DNA of 64,000 bases from Polaribacter sp. IC066 (GTDB lineage: Bacteria > Bacteroidota > Bacteroidia > Flavobacteriales > Flavobacteriaceae), in assembly GCF_007997085.1 (NCBI RefSeq), contig NZ_VORR01000010.1, positions 38,593 to 102,592 on the forward strand, written 5' to 3'. How positions within the stretch are numbered: the stretch's first letter is position 1; each line of letters starts with the position of its first letter. The position numbers were made by a program, and so were the translations under genes. The notes beneath the pieces were generated by a model. That model was not told the origin of the DNA. It saw nothing but the letters and a program-made list of their open reading frames with translations, and did no database searches. Shown piece by piece: positions 34,491-42,456 of this stretch.

Positions 34491-35216
34491 ATGGACTATA
34501 TAAATTCAGAGCCTGAATTTTACAAATTTTTAACTTTTGATGAAAAAATTTCAAAGAAAGTTAGAACAAACTATATTTCTTGGTTAAGGTTTCTTTCCCA
34601 AAATCATAAAATTGATGACAAATTAAATTTTGATAAAATCGATGCTATCATTTCAATTGAAGAAAAACGAAAAATCAATAGAAATTTTTACACAAAAGAC
34701 AAAGACTTAAGCAACTTTAAATCTTCTTTAAGGAAATATAACAAATATCTGAATAACGGTTTTTCAACAAAAATTAAAAATTCTATTAGGAAAGAAGAAG
34801 ATGATATAAACGTTGATAATAAAATTACAAATACAGAAAAAGAAAGTTTGATTTTATCCAGAATTGGGCAAGGAAATTTTAGAAATAACTTAATTAAATA
34901 TTGGAGTACTTGTTCTGTTACAAATTTTGATAAAACTGGATTATTAATTGCTTCTCATATTAAACCTTGGAAAGAAAGTAATAATATTGAAAGATTAGAT
35001 GCTTTTAACGGTTTACTTCTTCTTCCTAATTATGACAAATTGTTTGATAGAGGTTATATTAATTTCGACTCAAATGGTAAAATAAAAATCTCTAAATTTT
35101 TAAATGCTGTTGATAAAAACATACTAAATATTAACTCTGAAATTAAATTAAGAAATCTTGAAAAAGAACATATTAAGTATTTGGAATATCATAAAGAATT
35201 CTGTTTTATTAATTAG
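34491..35216 (+). CDS. HNH endonuclease, probable restriction enzyme
   Basis: 241 residues. The C-terminal half has the HNH_2-type beta-beta-alpha-metal nuclease core: WSTCSVTNFDKTGLLIASHI then KPW, NGLLLLPNYDKLFDRGYINF. The His in ASHIKPW is the catalytic candidate, with Asn in FNGLLLL and metal-binding Asp/His positions after it. The Lys-rich N-terminal half is probably DNA binding. Placement directly before a cytosine-5 methyltransferase supports a type II restriction role. Recognition sequence unknown. Confidence 0.85.
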   Translation: MDYINSEPEFYKFLTFDEKISKKVRTNYISWLRFLSQNHKIDDKLNFDKIDAIISIEEKRKINRNFYTKDKDLSNFKSSLRKYNKYLNNGFSTKIKNSIRKEEDDINVDNKITNTEKESLILSRIGQGNFRNNLIKYWSTCSVTNFDKTGLLIASHIKPWKESNNIERLDAFNGLLLLPNYDKLFDRGYINFDSNGKIKISKFLNAVDKNILNINSEIKLRNLEKEHIKYLEYHKEFCFIN

Positions 35217-35224
35217 TGTTAGCA

Positions 35225-35310
35225 TTTGCGTTAGGGATTGAAACGGCATCCTTTTTTATTTTTCTTAAAAAAGATATAGTGTAAAGCCCGACCCTTGTGG
35301 TAACGCCCAA
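35225..35310. repeat. Dispersed structured intergenic element, family A, copy 2
   Basis: GCGTTA (35228-35233) pairs with TAACGC (35301-35306). Next inward, ggg and ccc can pair; the core is gattgaaacggcatcc, and the inner stem is ATCCTTTTTT with AAAAAAGAT. Its 3' end overlaps the beginning of the methyltransferase frame. Confidence 0.8.
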
Positions 35311-36277
35311 AAACGAATATACTTCAGCAGATTTATTTTGTGGTGCTGGCGGTATGGCTAAAGGTTTTGAATTGGAGGGCTTTAATCAAGTTTGTGGTTT
35401 AGATTGGTTTAAAGAAGCTGGCATGACTTACAGACACAACTTTGAGCATCCATTAATTGAAGGAGATATTACAAGTAGAGAAATAAAAGACAAATTTATA
35501 AACACCGTAAAAAAACAACTTAAAGGTAAACCTTTAACTGTTCTTTCTGGCGGTTTTCCTTGTCAAGGTTTTAGTATGTCTGGAAGTAGGATTGTAGAAG
35601 ATGAGAGAAATTCACTTTACAAAGATATGCTTGAAATAATTGAAGAACTACAACCTGAATTTATTGTTGCTGAAAATGTTAAAGGTTTACGTTCAATGCT
35701 TAAAGGAAAGGTTGAGGATAAAATAAAAACCGACATAAAAAAACTTGGTTATCATGTTAATGTTACTGTTTTAAATTCAGCAGATTATTATGTTACTCAA
35801 AAAAGAGAACGAATTATTTTTATAGCCAATAGAATCGGAAAAAAAAATCATCATCCCTCTCCTCTACTTGAATCTGGTTCCTACGTTACAACAAAAGAAG
35901 CAATTAAAGATTTAATAAAACTCAAAGACAAAAAGGAATTTAATCATGTAAGAACTAAACATAGTGACGATATGAAAGAAAGATTAGCTTTAGTTCCAGA
36001 AGGAAAAAGTCTTTATGATAATTATTCTGATTCTTGGAAAAAATGTCCTTGGAATGAAGCAAGTTGCACAATAAAGGAAAATCATGGCGGAGTTAATATT
36101 CATCCTATTGAACCAAGAGTAATAACAGTTCGAGAAATGGCAAGATTACAATCTTTTCCAGACGATTTTATATTTAAAGGTTCAAAGGGAAAACAAATGG
36201 TACAAATTGGAAATGCAGTTCCTCCTTTTTTGGCGAAAGCAATTGGATTATCAATTAAAAAAACGTTAGAAAAATAA
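35297..36277 (+). CDS. DNA (cytosine-5-)-methyltransferase, type II
   Basis: 326 residues with all m5C-methyltransferase motifs: I SADLFCGAGGMAKGFELEGF, IV GGFPCQGFS (catalytic Cys), VI AENVKG, VIII VTQKRERIIFIANR, IX ITVREMARLQSFPDD, X QIGNAVPPFLAKAIG. A target-recognition region of about 90 residues lies between VIII and IX. The GTG at 35297 is the only start between an in-frame TAA (35282) and motif I; the next ATG falls inside motif I. This GTG lies within repeat family A. It presumably protects DNA from the upstream HNH nuclease. Confidence 0.93.
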   Translation: MVTPKNEYTSADLFCGAGGMAKGFELEGFNQVCGLDWFKEAGMTYRHNFEHPLIEGDITSREIKDKFINTVKKQLKGKPLTVLSGGFPCQGFSMSGSRIVEDERNSLYKDMLEIIEELQPEFIVAENVKGLRSMLKGKVEDKIKTDIKKLGYHVNVTVLNSADYYVTQKRERIIFIANRIGKKNHHPSPLLESGSYVTTKEAIKDLIKLKDKKEFNHVRTKHSDDMKERLALVPEGKSLYDNYSDSWKKCPWNEASCTIKENHGGVNIHPIEPRVITVREMARLQSFPDDFIFKGSKGKQMVQIGNAVPPFLAKAIGLSIKKTLEK

Positions 36278-36283
36278 CTATTT

Positions 36284-36412
36284 ACAACACCGTGTATAAT
36301 TAATCGATTGTTTATTAATTACTTACTTACGAAAGTTCTCGCAGATTTTAAATTTAGTTTTTATTTGCTAACTTTCGTGCTTGACCACGCAACTAATCAT
36401 ACACAAACACGT
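36284..36412. repeat. Nested inverted-repeat element after the methyltransferase gene
   Basis: Outer arms GTGTATAATTAAT (36292-36304) and ACTAATCATACAC (36392-36404) pair with two mismatches. Inner arms ACGAAAGTT (36329-36337) and AACTTTCGT (36370-36378) pair perfectly. It is edged by acaacac and cacgttc. It marks the right edge of the accessory module. There is no coding capacity. Confidence 0.65.
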
Positions 36413-36502
36413 TCTCCTAAAGTCGATATGACAAATATTGAGACTATAATAGAGAAATAAAGAAGCTATAAATCTTTAATTTGCTAAAAAAATGCAAACA
36501 AG

Positions 36503-36590
36503 TTTAGCCCTGATTGAGCGGTTTGTTTGAGCTCTTTTTTGCTTTTTCAGCAAAAAAAGCGAGTAGCGAAAGCAGGAAATAGCTTCAAGT
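36503..36590. repeat. Dispersed structured intergenic element, family A, copy 3
   Basis: Shares gattga-cgg-ttgtttgagctc, gcgagtag-gaaagc with copy 1, but its outer arms are of another type (tagccctg ... caggaaatagct). The inner hairpin is TTTTTTGCT/AGCAAAAAA. It lies between the methyltransferase and gldN. The remaining bases of 36413-36648 show nothing else. Confidence 0.78.
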
Positions 36591-36648
36591 AAAAAAACGC
36601 TTACTTTCGTAAACGTTTATGTTGATTTTATTAGAGTATAAAGTTTTA

Positions 36649-37503
36649 CTAATAATTCCACATATCAATTTCTCTATTTCTAATATTCTCTTTAATTTTA
36701 TTAGCTTCTAAAAGTTGAAATAAAGAATTGCCTCGAACATAATCTTCGATAGCTCTGTTTCCATAAATATTTTCTTCCTTCACAATTACAGAACTAAATC
36801 TTCTTGCATTTAATAAATGATCGTAAGAAATGGGATGCGAAGCATTCATAGGATTGAACACTTTTGCTTCATGCAAAACTTCTCTAGCAGACGGAAAGAA
36901 AACCCAAAACAACTCGTATAATTTGTCATCTTCTATTTGCTCTACACCTAATGTTTGCACATCTTTACCCATTGGCGCTAAAGCCAATAGTCTGTATTTC
37001 ATTTCTCCTTGACGCTTATCAAAATACCACATTCCTTTAAGCATATAGCCGCCAACATCTTGTGTCTGGATTCTCAAGGTATCAGAATATCCGTTTTCTT
37101 CACGAATATTAATCAAACGACTATCTATTTCGTTTTGAGTAATTTTAGTTGTGAAGAAAGAATCTGAATACGCTTCTTCTATTTTACCTTGTTTAATTCC
37201 TTTTATTAATGTGTCGAATAACGATCTTCTTTCTGAAGAAATATTCGTGGTATCAATTGGAAAATAATACGGTAGATTAATTTTTTGATTTAAATCTACA
37301 AACTCCCAAACTACTTTAGACCACATAACATCTCTATCATCTACATAACCATAAGGAATTGGTCCGTCGTTATCTACAGCTAATTGCGCTGCACTTTTCT
37401 TACCAATTTGATCTGCAGATCTTGCATTTAGGATGTTAACCTGTGCAGTTATAAAACCTGTAGTGAAACAAATAAAAAATACTAGTAAAAGTTTTCTAAA
37501 CAT
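36649..37503 (-). CDS. gldN: Gliding motility / type IX secretion protein GldN
   Basis: 284 residues, signal peptide LLLVFFICFTTGFITAQVN. GldN (PorN) is a periplasmic T9SS component that, with GldK, forms a ring-like assembly under the outer membrane. Recognised from IPYGYVDDRDVMWSKVVWEF, DLNQKINLPYYFPID and the middle GGYMLKGMWYFDKRQGEMKY. Last gene of gldKLMN, starting 16 bases after the gldM stop. Confidence 0.95.
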   Translation of the reverse strand: MFRKLLLVFFICFTTGFITAQVNILNARSADQIGKKSAAQLAVDNDGPIPYGYVDDRDVMWSKVVWEFVDLNQKINLPYYFPIDTTNISSERRSLFDTLIKGIKQGKIEEAYSDSFFTTKITQNEIDSRLINIREENGYSDTLRIQTQDVGGYMLKGMWYFDKRQGEMKYRLLALAPMGKDVQTLGVEQIEDDKLYELFWVFFPSAREVLHEAKVFNPMNASHPISYDHLLNARRFSSVIVKEENIYGNRAIEDYVRGNSLFQLLEANKIKENIRNREIDMWNY

Positions 37504-37519
37504 ATTTTATTTTTTTATT

Positions 37520-39052
37520 CTAATTGATTAACTCGATGCTAACAGGTAATACTTTTTTAAGAGGAACGCCGTTAGCGGTCGCTTGAATATCGTAAATATT
37601 AATTTGATCACCTCTTCTTGCTTTTCCTAAAGCTTTTTTAGCTGCAGCATTTAATCTTGATCCGTTTACAATAACCGTTAATTCTCCTGGTACTTTAACC
37701 TTAAAGCTAATTACCTGTATGTTCAAATCAAATTCAAAATCAGGCAAACCTGCTGCTATTGGAGCATTTTCTAAACCAGATTTTGGCATTCTTACCGTTC
37801 CGAATTGTTCCCGAACAGACCCCATAGCTGCTGGTATATCTTTAATTCTAAACGTGGCTTTCGAATTAACAGTTTTTCCGCTGCTTAATTTTGCGCTTAC
37901 ATTTATCGTTGCAATATCTCCACTTCCTGGTCTAAACATATAACCAGAACCAGCATTTGTTAATTTACCTCCTGAAGCATTTACATTTAAATCTCTAGAG
38001 CTAACGCCAGGCAATGAAACAGAAATAGGGTTGTCTAAACCTCTGTATACTACATTCATTTTATCTGCAGAAACTACTGCACTGCTTGGTTCTGCAATTA
38101 CAGAATATTTACTTTCGAAATCTACAGGAACCTCTTCACCATTTTCTGTAAAAAAGATAGTTCCTTTTATTGTTTTTTCTCCTACATTACCTGCTGGCAT
38201 ATCGATAACAACTTGACCATCTTTAACAGAATTAGTTGCGTCTTTACCATTTAAAATAACTTTATTAGGCACTAAAGTGGCATCGTAACGCCCTAAAACA
38301 ACTTGACCTTTTACACTTTCTCCTGCAAAATAAGCAGTTTTATCTAACCTCACAATACCTTGATAATTAGACAATGACAAAGACTCTTCTAATTTACCTC
38401 CTAATAGATCACCAACAATAGCTGCCTCTGTATTTCTAATATCAGCTTGCATTTGTGTAAGATTTGTTAAAGAAGCAACCAAAGGAAAACCTTCATATCT
38501 TGCTTTTAACCATGCTACACTTATGCCTGTTTTGCTATTGATTACAGCTTCTGTAGAAAACCTGTCTTTTAAGGTTGGTGTAAACTTACTATTTTCTCCT
38601 ACTACATCAATTACACCTACTCTATACCCATTTATTTTATCTAAAAACTCCTGACCTTCTGATGTATAACCATCTCCAACAAAGAAATAAGAGTTTAAAA
38701 ACTCTGTTTTATCCATTGTTTCATAAGCAGTTTTATCTTCTAAATCAGCGGTCATTTTCGATTTTATAGCAGCTAAATGTGAATAAAAATCTGCTGACAA
38801 CTTTTTTATTTCATTTGCCTGCTCATTTAATTTACCAAATTTCGCAGCTTGTTCAGATGCTTTGGTTTCTAAATTAGCATAGGCTAACTTATTTTTTTCT
38901 GAAGTAGAGATATTATTCGCCTCTAACTTTTCGTTCATAAAACCAAAAGCCGATAAAACTTCTTTATCCATTTGCATTGCTAACATAGCAATAAATACAA
39001 GATACATTAAGTTAATCATTTTTTGCCTTGCGGACACTTTTCCTCCTGCCAT
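37520..39052 (-). CDS. gldM: Gliding motility / type IX secretion motor protein GldM
   Basis: 510 residues. The N-terminus MAGGKVSARQKMINLMYLVF with one transmembrane helix (LVFIAMLAMQM) anchors it in the inner membrane. A helical region (about 60-220) and beta domains (for example KTAYFAGESVKGQVVLGRYD) span the periplasm. GldM is the rotor/force-transducing partner of GldL, powered by proton-motive force, and contacts the GldKN ring. Length matches the family. Confidence 0.96.
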   Translation of the reverse strand: MAGGKVSARQKMINLMYLVFIAMLAMQMDKEVLSAFGFMNEKLEANNISTSEKNKLAYANLETKASEQAAKFGKLNEQANEIKKLSADFYSHLAAIKSKMTADLEDKTAYETMDKTEFLNSYFFVGDGYTSEGQEFLDKINGYRVGVIDVVGENSKFTPTLKDRFSTEAVINSKTGISVAWLKARYEGFPLVASLTNLTQMQADIRNTEAAIVGDLLGGKLEESLSLSNYQGIVRLDKTAYFAGESVKGQVVLGRYDATLVPNKVILNGKDATNSVKDGQVVIDMPAGNVGEKTIKGTIFFTENGEEVPVDFESKYSVIAEPSSAVVSADKMNVVYRGLDNPISVSLPGVSSRDLNVNASGGKLTNAGSGYMFRPGSGDIATINVSAKLSSGKTVNSKATFRIKDIPAAMGSVREQFGTVRMPKSGLENAPIAAGLPDFEFDLNIQVISFKVKVPGELTVIVNGSRLNAAAKKALGKARRGDQINIYDIQATANGVPLKKVLPVSIELIN

Positions 39053-39094
39053 ATTTTCTAATTAGTTTTGTAAGTTCGTGTTTTATTTAACTAA

Positions 39095-39748
39095 TTATTT
39101 ACTCGACATTGCAGAAAGCATGTTTCCATAAACTCCGTTTAAAGAAGACAGATTTTTTGCTAACGAATCCATCTGATTGTTTAACCTCTCTGTATTTTCT
39201 ACAACCGATGTATTTAATTCTGCTTGTCTTGTTGTGTTTTCTACTTGTACTTTATAGAGACCGTTTAAAGATTCCATTTGAACAGCAGCCAATGAAACTT
39301 GCTCATTATATTTATTAGTTGATGAAATAGACTCTGAAGCCGCCGATAAACCTTCTGCTGCACCTTGAAAGTTTTTCATGCTACTCCCTAAACTTTCCAT
39401 AAGAGAAACATCAATTTTAGCCTCTTTTAAAAGAGTATCTAATTTTTGAGATAACATGCCTTCGGCACCAATTTTATCTTCTGCACCAATTTTATCTTCT
39501 GAATTTAAACCACTTTTACCTAATTCTGGATATACTTTAGACCAATCTAAATCGTCTTCTGGTGACTCAAATGCAGAGAAAAAGAAGATAACTGCTTCGG
39601 CAATTAATCCTACGGCTAAAACATTTGTACCATTCAACCAACCATAGCTAATATGATTTAACTTAAATAATGCTCCTGTTATTACAATTGAAGCTCCAAC
39701 GTTGTAAGCCACATTAAATAGTTTTTTTTGAGTTTTAGACTGTGCCAT
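39095..39748 (-). CDS. gldL: Gliding motility / type IX secretion motor protein GldL
   Basis: 217 residues. Two transmembrane helices near the N-terminus (NVGASIVITGALFKLNHISY and VLAVGLIAEAVIFFFSAFES) form the stator part; a cytoplasmic helical tail follows. A Glu inside the second helix (LIAEAV) corresponds to the conserved membrane acidic residue. The linker carries an exact duplication of EDKIGA from an 18-base tandem repeat (39465-39500). Confidence 0.95.
   Translation of the reverse strand: MAQSKTQKKLFNVAYNVGASIVITGALFKLNHISYGWLNGTNVLAVGLIAEAVIFFFSAFESPEDDLDWSKVYPELGKSGLNSEDKIGAEDKIGAEGMLSQKLDTLLKEAKIDVSLMESLGSSMKNFQGAAEGLSAASESISSTNKYNEQVSLAAVQMESLNGLYKVQVENTTRQAELNTSVVENTERLNNQMDSLAKNLSSLNGVYGNMLSAMSSK
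39465..39500. repeat. gldL: 18-bp in-frame tandem duplication inside gldL
   Basis: Two identical 18-base units (39465-39482 and 39483-39500) duplicate six residues of the GldL cytoplasmic linker. They are perfectly conserved at the nucleotide level, which suggests a recent event. Confidence 0.9.
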
Positions 39749-39793
39749 GTTTTTTTAAAATATTTTATTTTTTGTTTTTTATTTTTCTTAACC

Positions 39794-41155
39794 CTACTTT
39801 ACTGTTGTTCCAATATAATTTTGAACGGTTCTAAAACCAATATAACTTCTTGCTGTATCTGCATATTCGTAGTCTCTAGAGCCCACCTCTAAATAATACG
39901 CTACATCTTTCCAAGAACCACCTCTAATTATTTTTCTTTTGTTTTTTCTATCTTCTACATTTGGGTTCATGGTGGATGCCATGTAATATGAAGACAAATT
40001 ATATGCAGTATTAGTCCATTCAGAAACATTACCCGCCATGTTGTACAATCCATAATCATTCGCATTAAAAGATTTGGCTTCCATTGTGTACAAAGCACCA
40101 TCTACAGAATAATTACCTCTTACCGGTTTAAAGTTGGCTAAAAAGCAACCACGATCACTTGTGGTGCTTCCTGTTCCCCAAGGATATGTTGCAAATTCTA
40201 AACCACCTCTTGCTGCATATTCCCATTCAGCCTCTGTTGGTAATCTAAAATCTGGTACTTGTGTTGCTCCTTTTTTTCCTCTTAAATACGTGTTTTTCTT
40301 TTTAGTTCTCCAGTTACAAAAAGCATTTGCTTGTTCCCAAGAAACACCAACAACCGGATAATCTCCATAAGATTGATGGTAAAAATAATCTTGGTGCATT
40401 GGGTCGTTGTAAGAGTAATTAAAATCTTTTACCCAAACAGTGGTGTCTGGATAGATATTTAAAACCTCTGTCTTTACAAAATCTTTTCTATTTCCGCCTT
40501 TTCTAGCGGCATTATCTCTATCAAACCAAGAATAAGAATAATTTAAAAATTTGGTATTAAAAGTTCTAATACCGTCTACAGCTTCTTCTTTACTAATAAA
40601 TAAAGAGTCCATTACTTCTACATAATCTACATCAGGAAACTCTTCTTTTTTCCAGATAATATCTTGCTCCCAACTTAAAGGCTGAATTGTATCAAAACTA
40701 TAATAGTTATCATACATATATTTTTGATATGCACTTGCATTTGTTGTGTCTGAAGCTTTAAAAGCGTAATTCTGAATTCCGCCAGAAGGCCCGTCTCCAT
40801 TAACATCTACGGCTGCCCCTAAAGATGCAAATTCTGCTTGACTAGCCAATTTAGCTCTTACCACAGAATCTCTAACCCAAAATACAAACTCTTTATATTC
40901 TTTGTTTGTAATTTCGGTTTCATCCATAAAATAAGGTCTAACAGTCACCGTTTTTGTAGGATTGCCCATAGTACCTAACATGTCTTGATCTTGTTTACCC
41001 ATTGTAAAAGAACCTCCGGGAATTAGTGTCATTCCATAAGGTTTTTCTGAAAACCATTTTTTCTTATATTTTACACCTACTAATTCTCCTCTATCATTAG
41101 AACCACAACTGTAAAAAACGGTTATTAAAAGTGCAAATATTGCTGCTTTCTTCAT
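39794..41155 (-). CDS. gldK: Gliding motility / type IX secretion lipoprotein GldK
   Basis: 453 residues. Lipoprotein signal with lipobox VFYSCGSNDR. SUMF1/formylglycine-generating-enzyme-like domain: MTLIPGGSFTMGKQDQD, PYFMDETEITNKEY, YPVVGVSWEQANAFCNWRTK, FRLPTEAEWEYAARGG, YNMAGNVSEWTNTAY, IIRGGSWKDVAYYLEVGSRD and IGFRTV. GldK sits in the outer-membrane ring with GldN. First gene of the operon, preceded by a candidate promoter at 41185-41216. Confidence 0.96.
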   Translation of the reverse strand: MKKAAIFALLITVFYSCGSNDRGELVGVKYKKKWFSEKPYGMTLIPGGSFTMGKQDQDMLGTMGNPTKTVTVRPYFMDETEITNKEYKEFVFWVRDSVVRAKLASQAEFASLGAAVDVNGDGPSGGIQNYAFKASDTTNASAYQKYMYDNYYSFDTIQPLSWEQDIIWKKEEFPDVDYVEVMDSLFISKEEAVDGIRTFNTKFLNYSYSWFDRDNAARKGGNRKDFVKTEVLNIYPDTTVWVKDFNYSYNDPMHQDYFYHQSYGDYPVVGVSWEQANAFCNWRTKKKNTYLRGKKGATQVPDFRLPTEAEWEYAARGGLEFATYPWGTGSTTSDRGCFLANFKPVRGNYSVDGALYTMEAKSFNANDYGLYNMAGNVSEWTNTAYNLSSYYMASTMNPNVEDRKNKRKIIRGGSWKDVAYYLEVGSRDYEYADTARSYIGFRTVQNYIGTTVK

Positions 41156-41184
41156 ATTTTATTTTTGTCTTTACTAAAAGTCTG

Positions 41185-41216
41185 TAAACCTATTATTTTT
41201 TTTGCTAAAATACAAT
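41185..41216 (-). promoter_or_regulatory. Candidate promoter of the gldKLMN operon
   Basis: On the minus strand: ATTG, a 20-base spacer, TAGGTTTA, about 30 bases before the gldK start. The spacing is ideal, with one mismatch in each element. Confidence 0.45.
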
Positions 41217-41259
41217 CTTGAAATTGCTTTTAACGTACTAAATTTTTCTTTTTAAACAA

Positions 41260-42423
41260 TTACATCATTTTTTGCATCGCTTTAAACCACCTTTCTGGTA
41301 TAATTTGCTTTGTTGCCTCTGTGTAATCTTTGTATGTACATGGTATTAACGCATGCCTTTTGTATTTATTATCTGATAAAATATTTATCTCCATCCACCA
41401 TCTACCCGTTTTGTTGCTCTTGTAAAAAACCAAAGGGTCATCATCTTCTAGTAAAACAGTAAATTTCTGATAATTTTCTTTTCCTGAAAACGGGTAATCT
41501 TTTACTCTAAAATTAACGCCTTCAATAAAATACCAAATCATTTGCGCAATTAAACTAGCTGTTTGATGGTTGTTGTCGTATTTAGAATTGTACTCGTAAA
41601 TACCAAATGAAGAAACTTTATCGCTAATACCCGCATACCTTGCAATAGCACAAATTTCTTCGCCATAAAATCCGTTTGGTGAAGCGTTGTTATTTGCAGG
41701 GGCTTCGCTTTGCCTTACCGCCCCAATATCTATAGAAACAAGATCTGCATTTCTAAACGCAGGTTCTATGATCTCTAATTCTTTTGCTTTGCCTAATCGG
41801 CATGTATCAAAAAAGAGAGAATCCAATAATTCTATTTCTCCTTGGGAGTTAAAATATGTTTGATACCCAACATTACTATAATTAAACAGATTGTTTGGCT
41901 TTTGCATAATTATTTTACTCAAATACGATTGCGATGTTAATTCGTCTTCTAAACTTCCTAAATCAAAACGGCTGTCTACCGCTGTAATATTAATAGTTTG
42001 TTCTAAAGAATCATAGGCTCTATAGTTTACGTAAGTGATATCTTGACCGCCACCAAGAATAATAGGAATAATATTTTGTTTTAGGAGGTCTTTAATAATT
42101 TCTGAAACTGCAAAATAAGTATCTGCAACTGTATTTCCTTTTAAGACATTTCCTAGATCGGCAATTTCTCCTTGCCATTCTCCTGGAAATAATTCGTAAA
42201 ATTTTCTTCGTATAAAGTACAAATTATCACCACAACCAAAATTATTTTCAGAATTACGATCTTCTTCCACGCCAAAAATCGCCAATTTAACATCGTTTAA
42301 TTCAGGAAACCCTTCTTCGGATGTATGAATTCTTATTGTGTTTCCTAAACAATATGGAGAGCTCAACAATAAATGCGATAGCGCAGCTTCTTTTACAGGA
42401 GACAAAAAATCTTGGTTCATCAA
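41260..42423 (-). CDS. Arginase/formimidoylglutamase-fold protein with altered metal ligands
   Basis: 387 residues. The ureohydrolase fold is recognisable (LAIFGVEEDRNSENNFGCGD, IIPIILGGGQDITYVNYRAY, NITAVDSRFDLG, ADLVSIDIGAVRQSEAPANN, ICAIARYAGISDKVSSFGIY). However, the manganese-ligand motifs differ: GGDH is GGGQD and D-A-H-x-D is D-S-R-F-D, so two His ligands are missing. Enzyme activity is therefore doubtful. The extended C-terminus (WWMEINILSDNKYKRHALIP) is beyond usual arginases. It lies between topA and gldK on the same strand. Two start ATGs (42423, 42420). Confidence 0.8.
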   Translation of the reverse strand: MMNQDFLSPVKEAALSHLLLSSPYCLGNTIRIHTSEEGFPELNDVKLAIFGVEEDRNSENNFGCGDNLYFIRRKFYELFPGEWQGEIADLGNVLKGNTVADTYFAVSEIIKDLLKQNIIPIILGGGQDITYVNYRAYDSLEQTINITAVDSRFDLGSLEDELTSQSYLSKIIMQKPNNLFNYSNVGYQTYFNSQGEIELLDSLFFDTCRLGKAKELEIIEPAFRNADLVSIDIGAVRQSEAPANNNASPNGFYGEEICAIARYAGISDKVSSFGIYEYNSKYDNNHQTASLIAQMIWYFIEGVNFRVKDYPFSGKENYQKFTVLLEDDDPLVFYKSNKTGRWWMEINILSDNKYKRHALIPCTYKDYTEATKQIIPERWFKAMQKMM

Positions 42424-42456
42424 TTTTTTATTGGGGCACGCAATATAGCAAAATCT

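Noticed and set aside
36284..36412. Integron attC site
   Set aside because: The paired arms look attC-like in layout, but the RYYYAAC and GTTRRRY core sites are absent.
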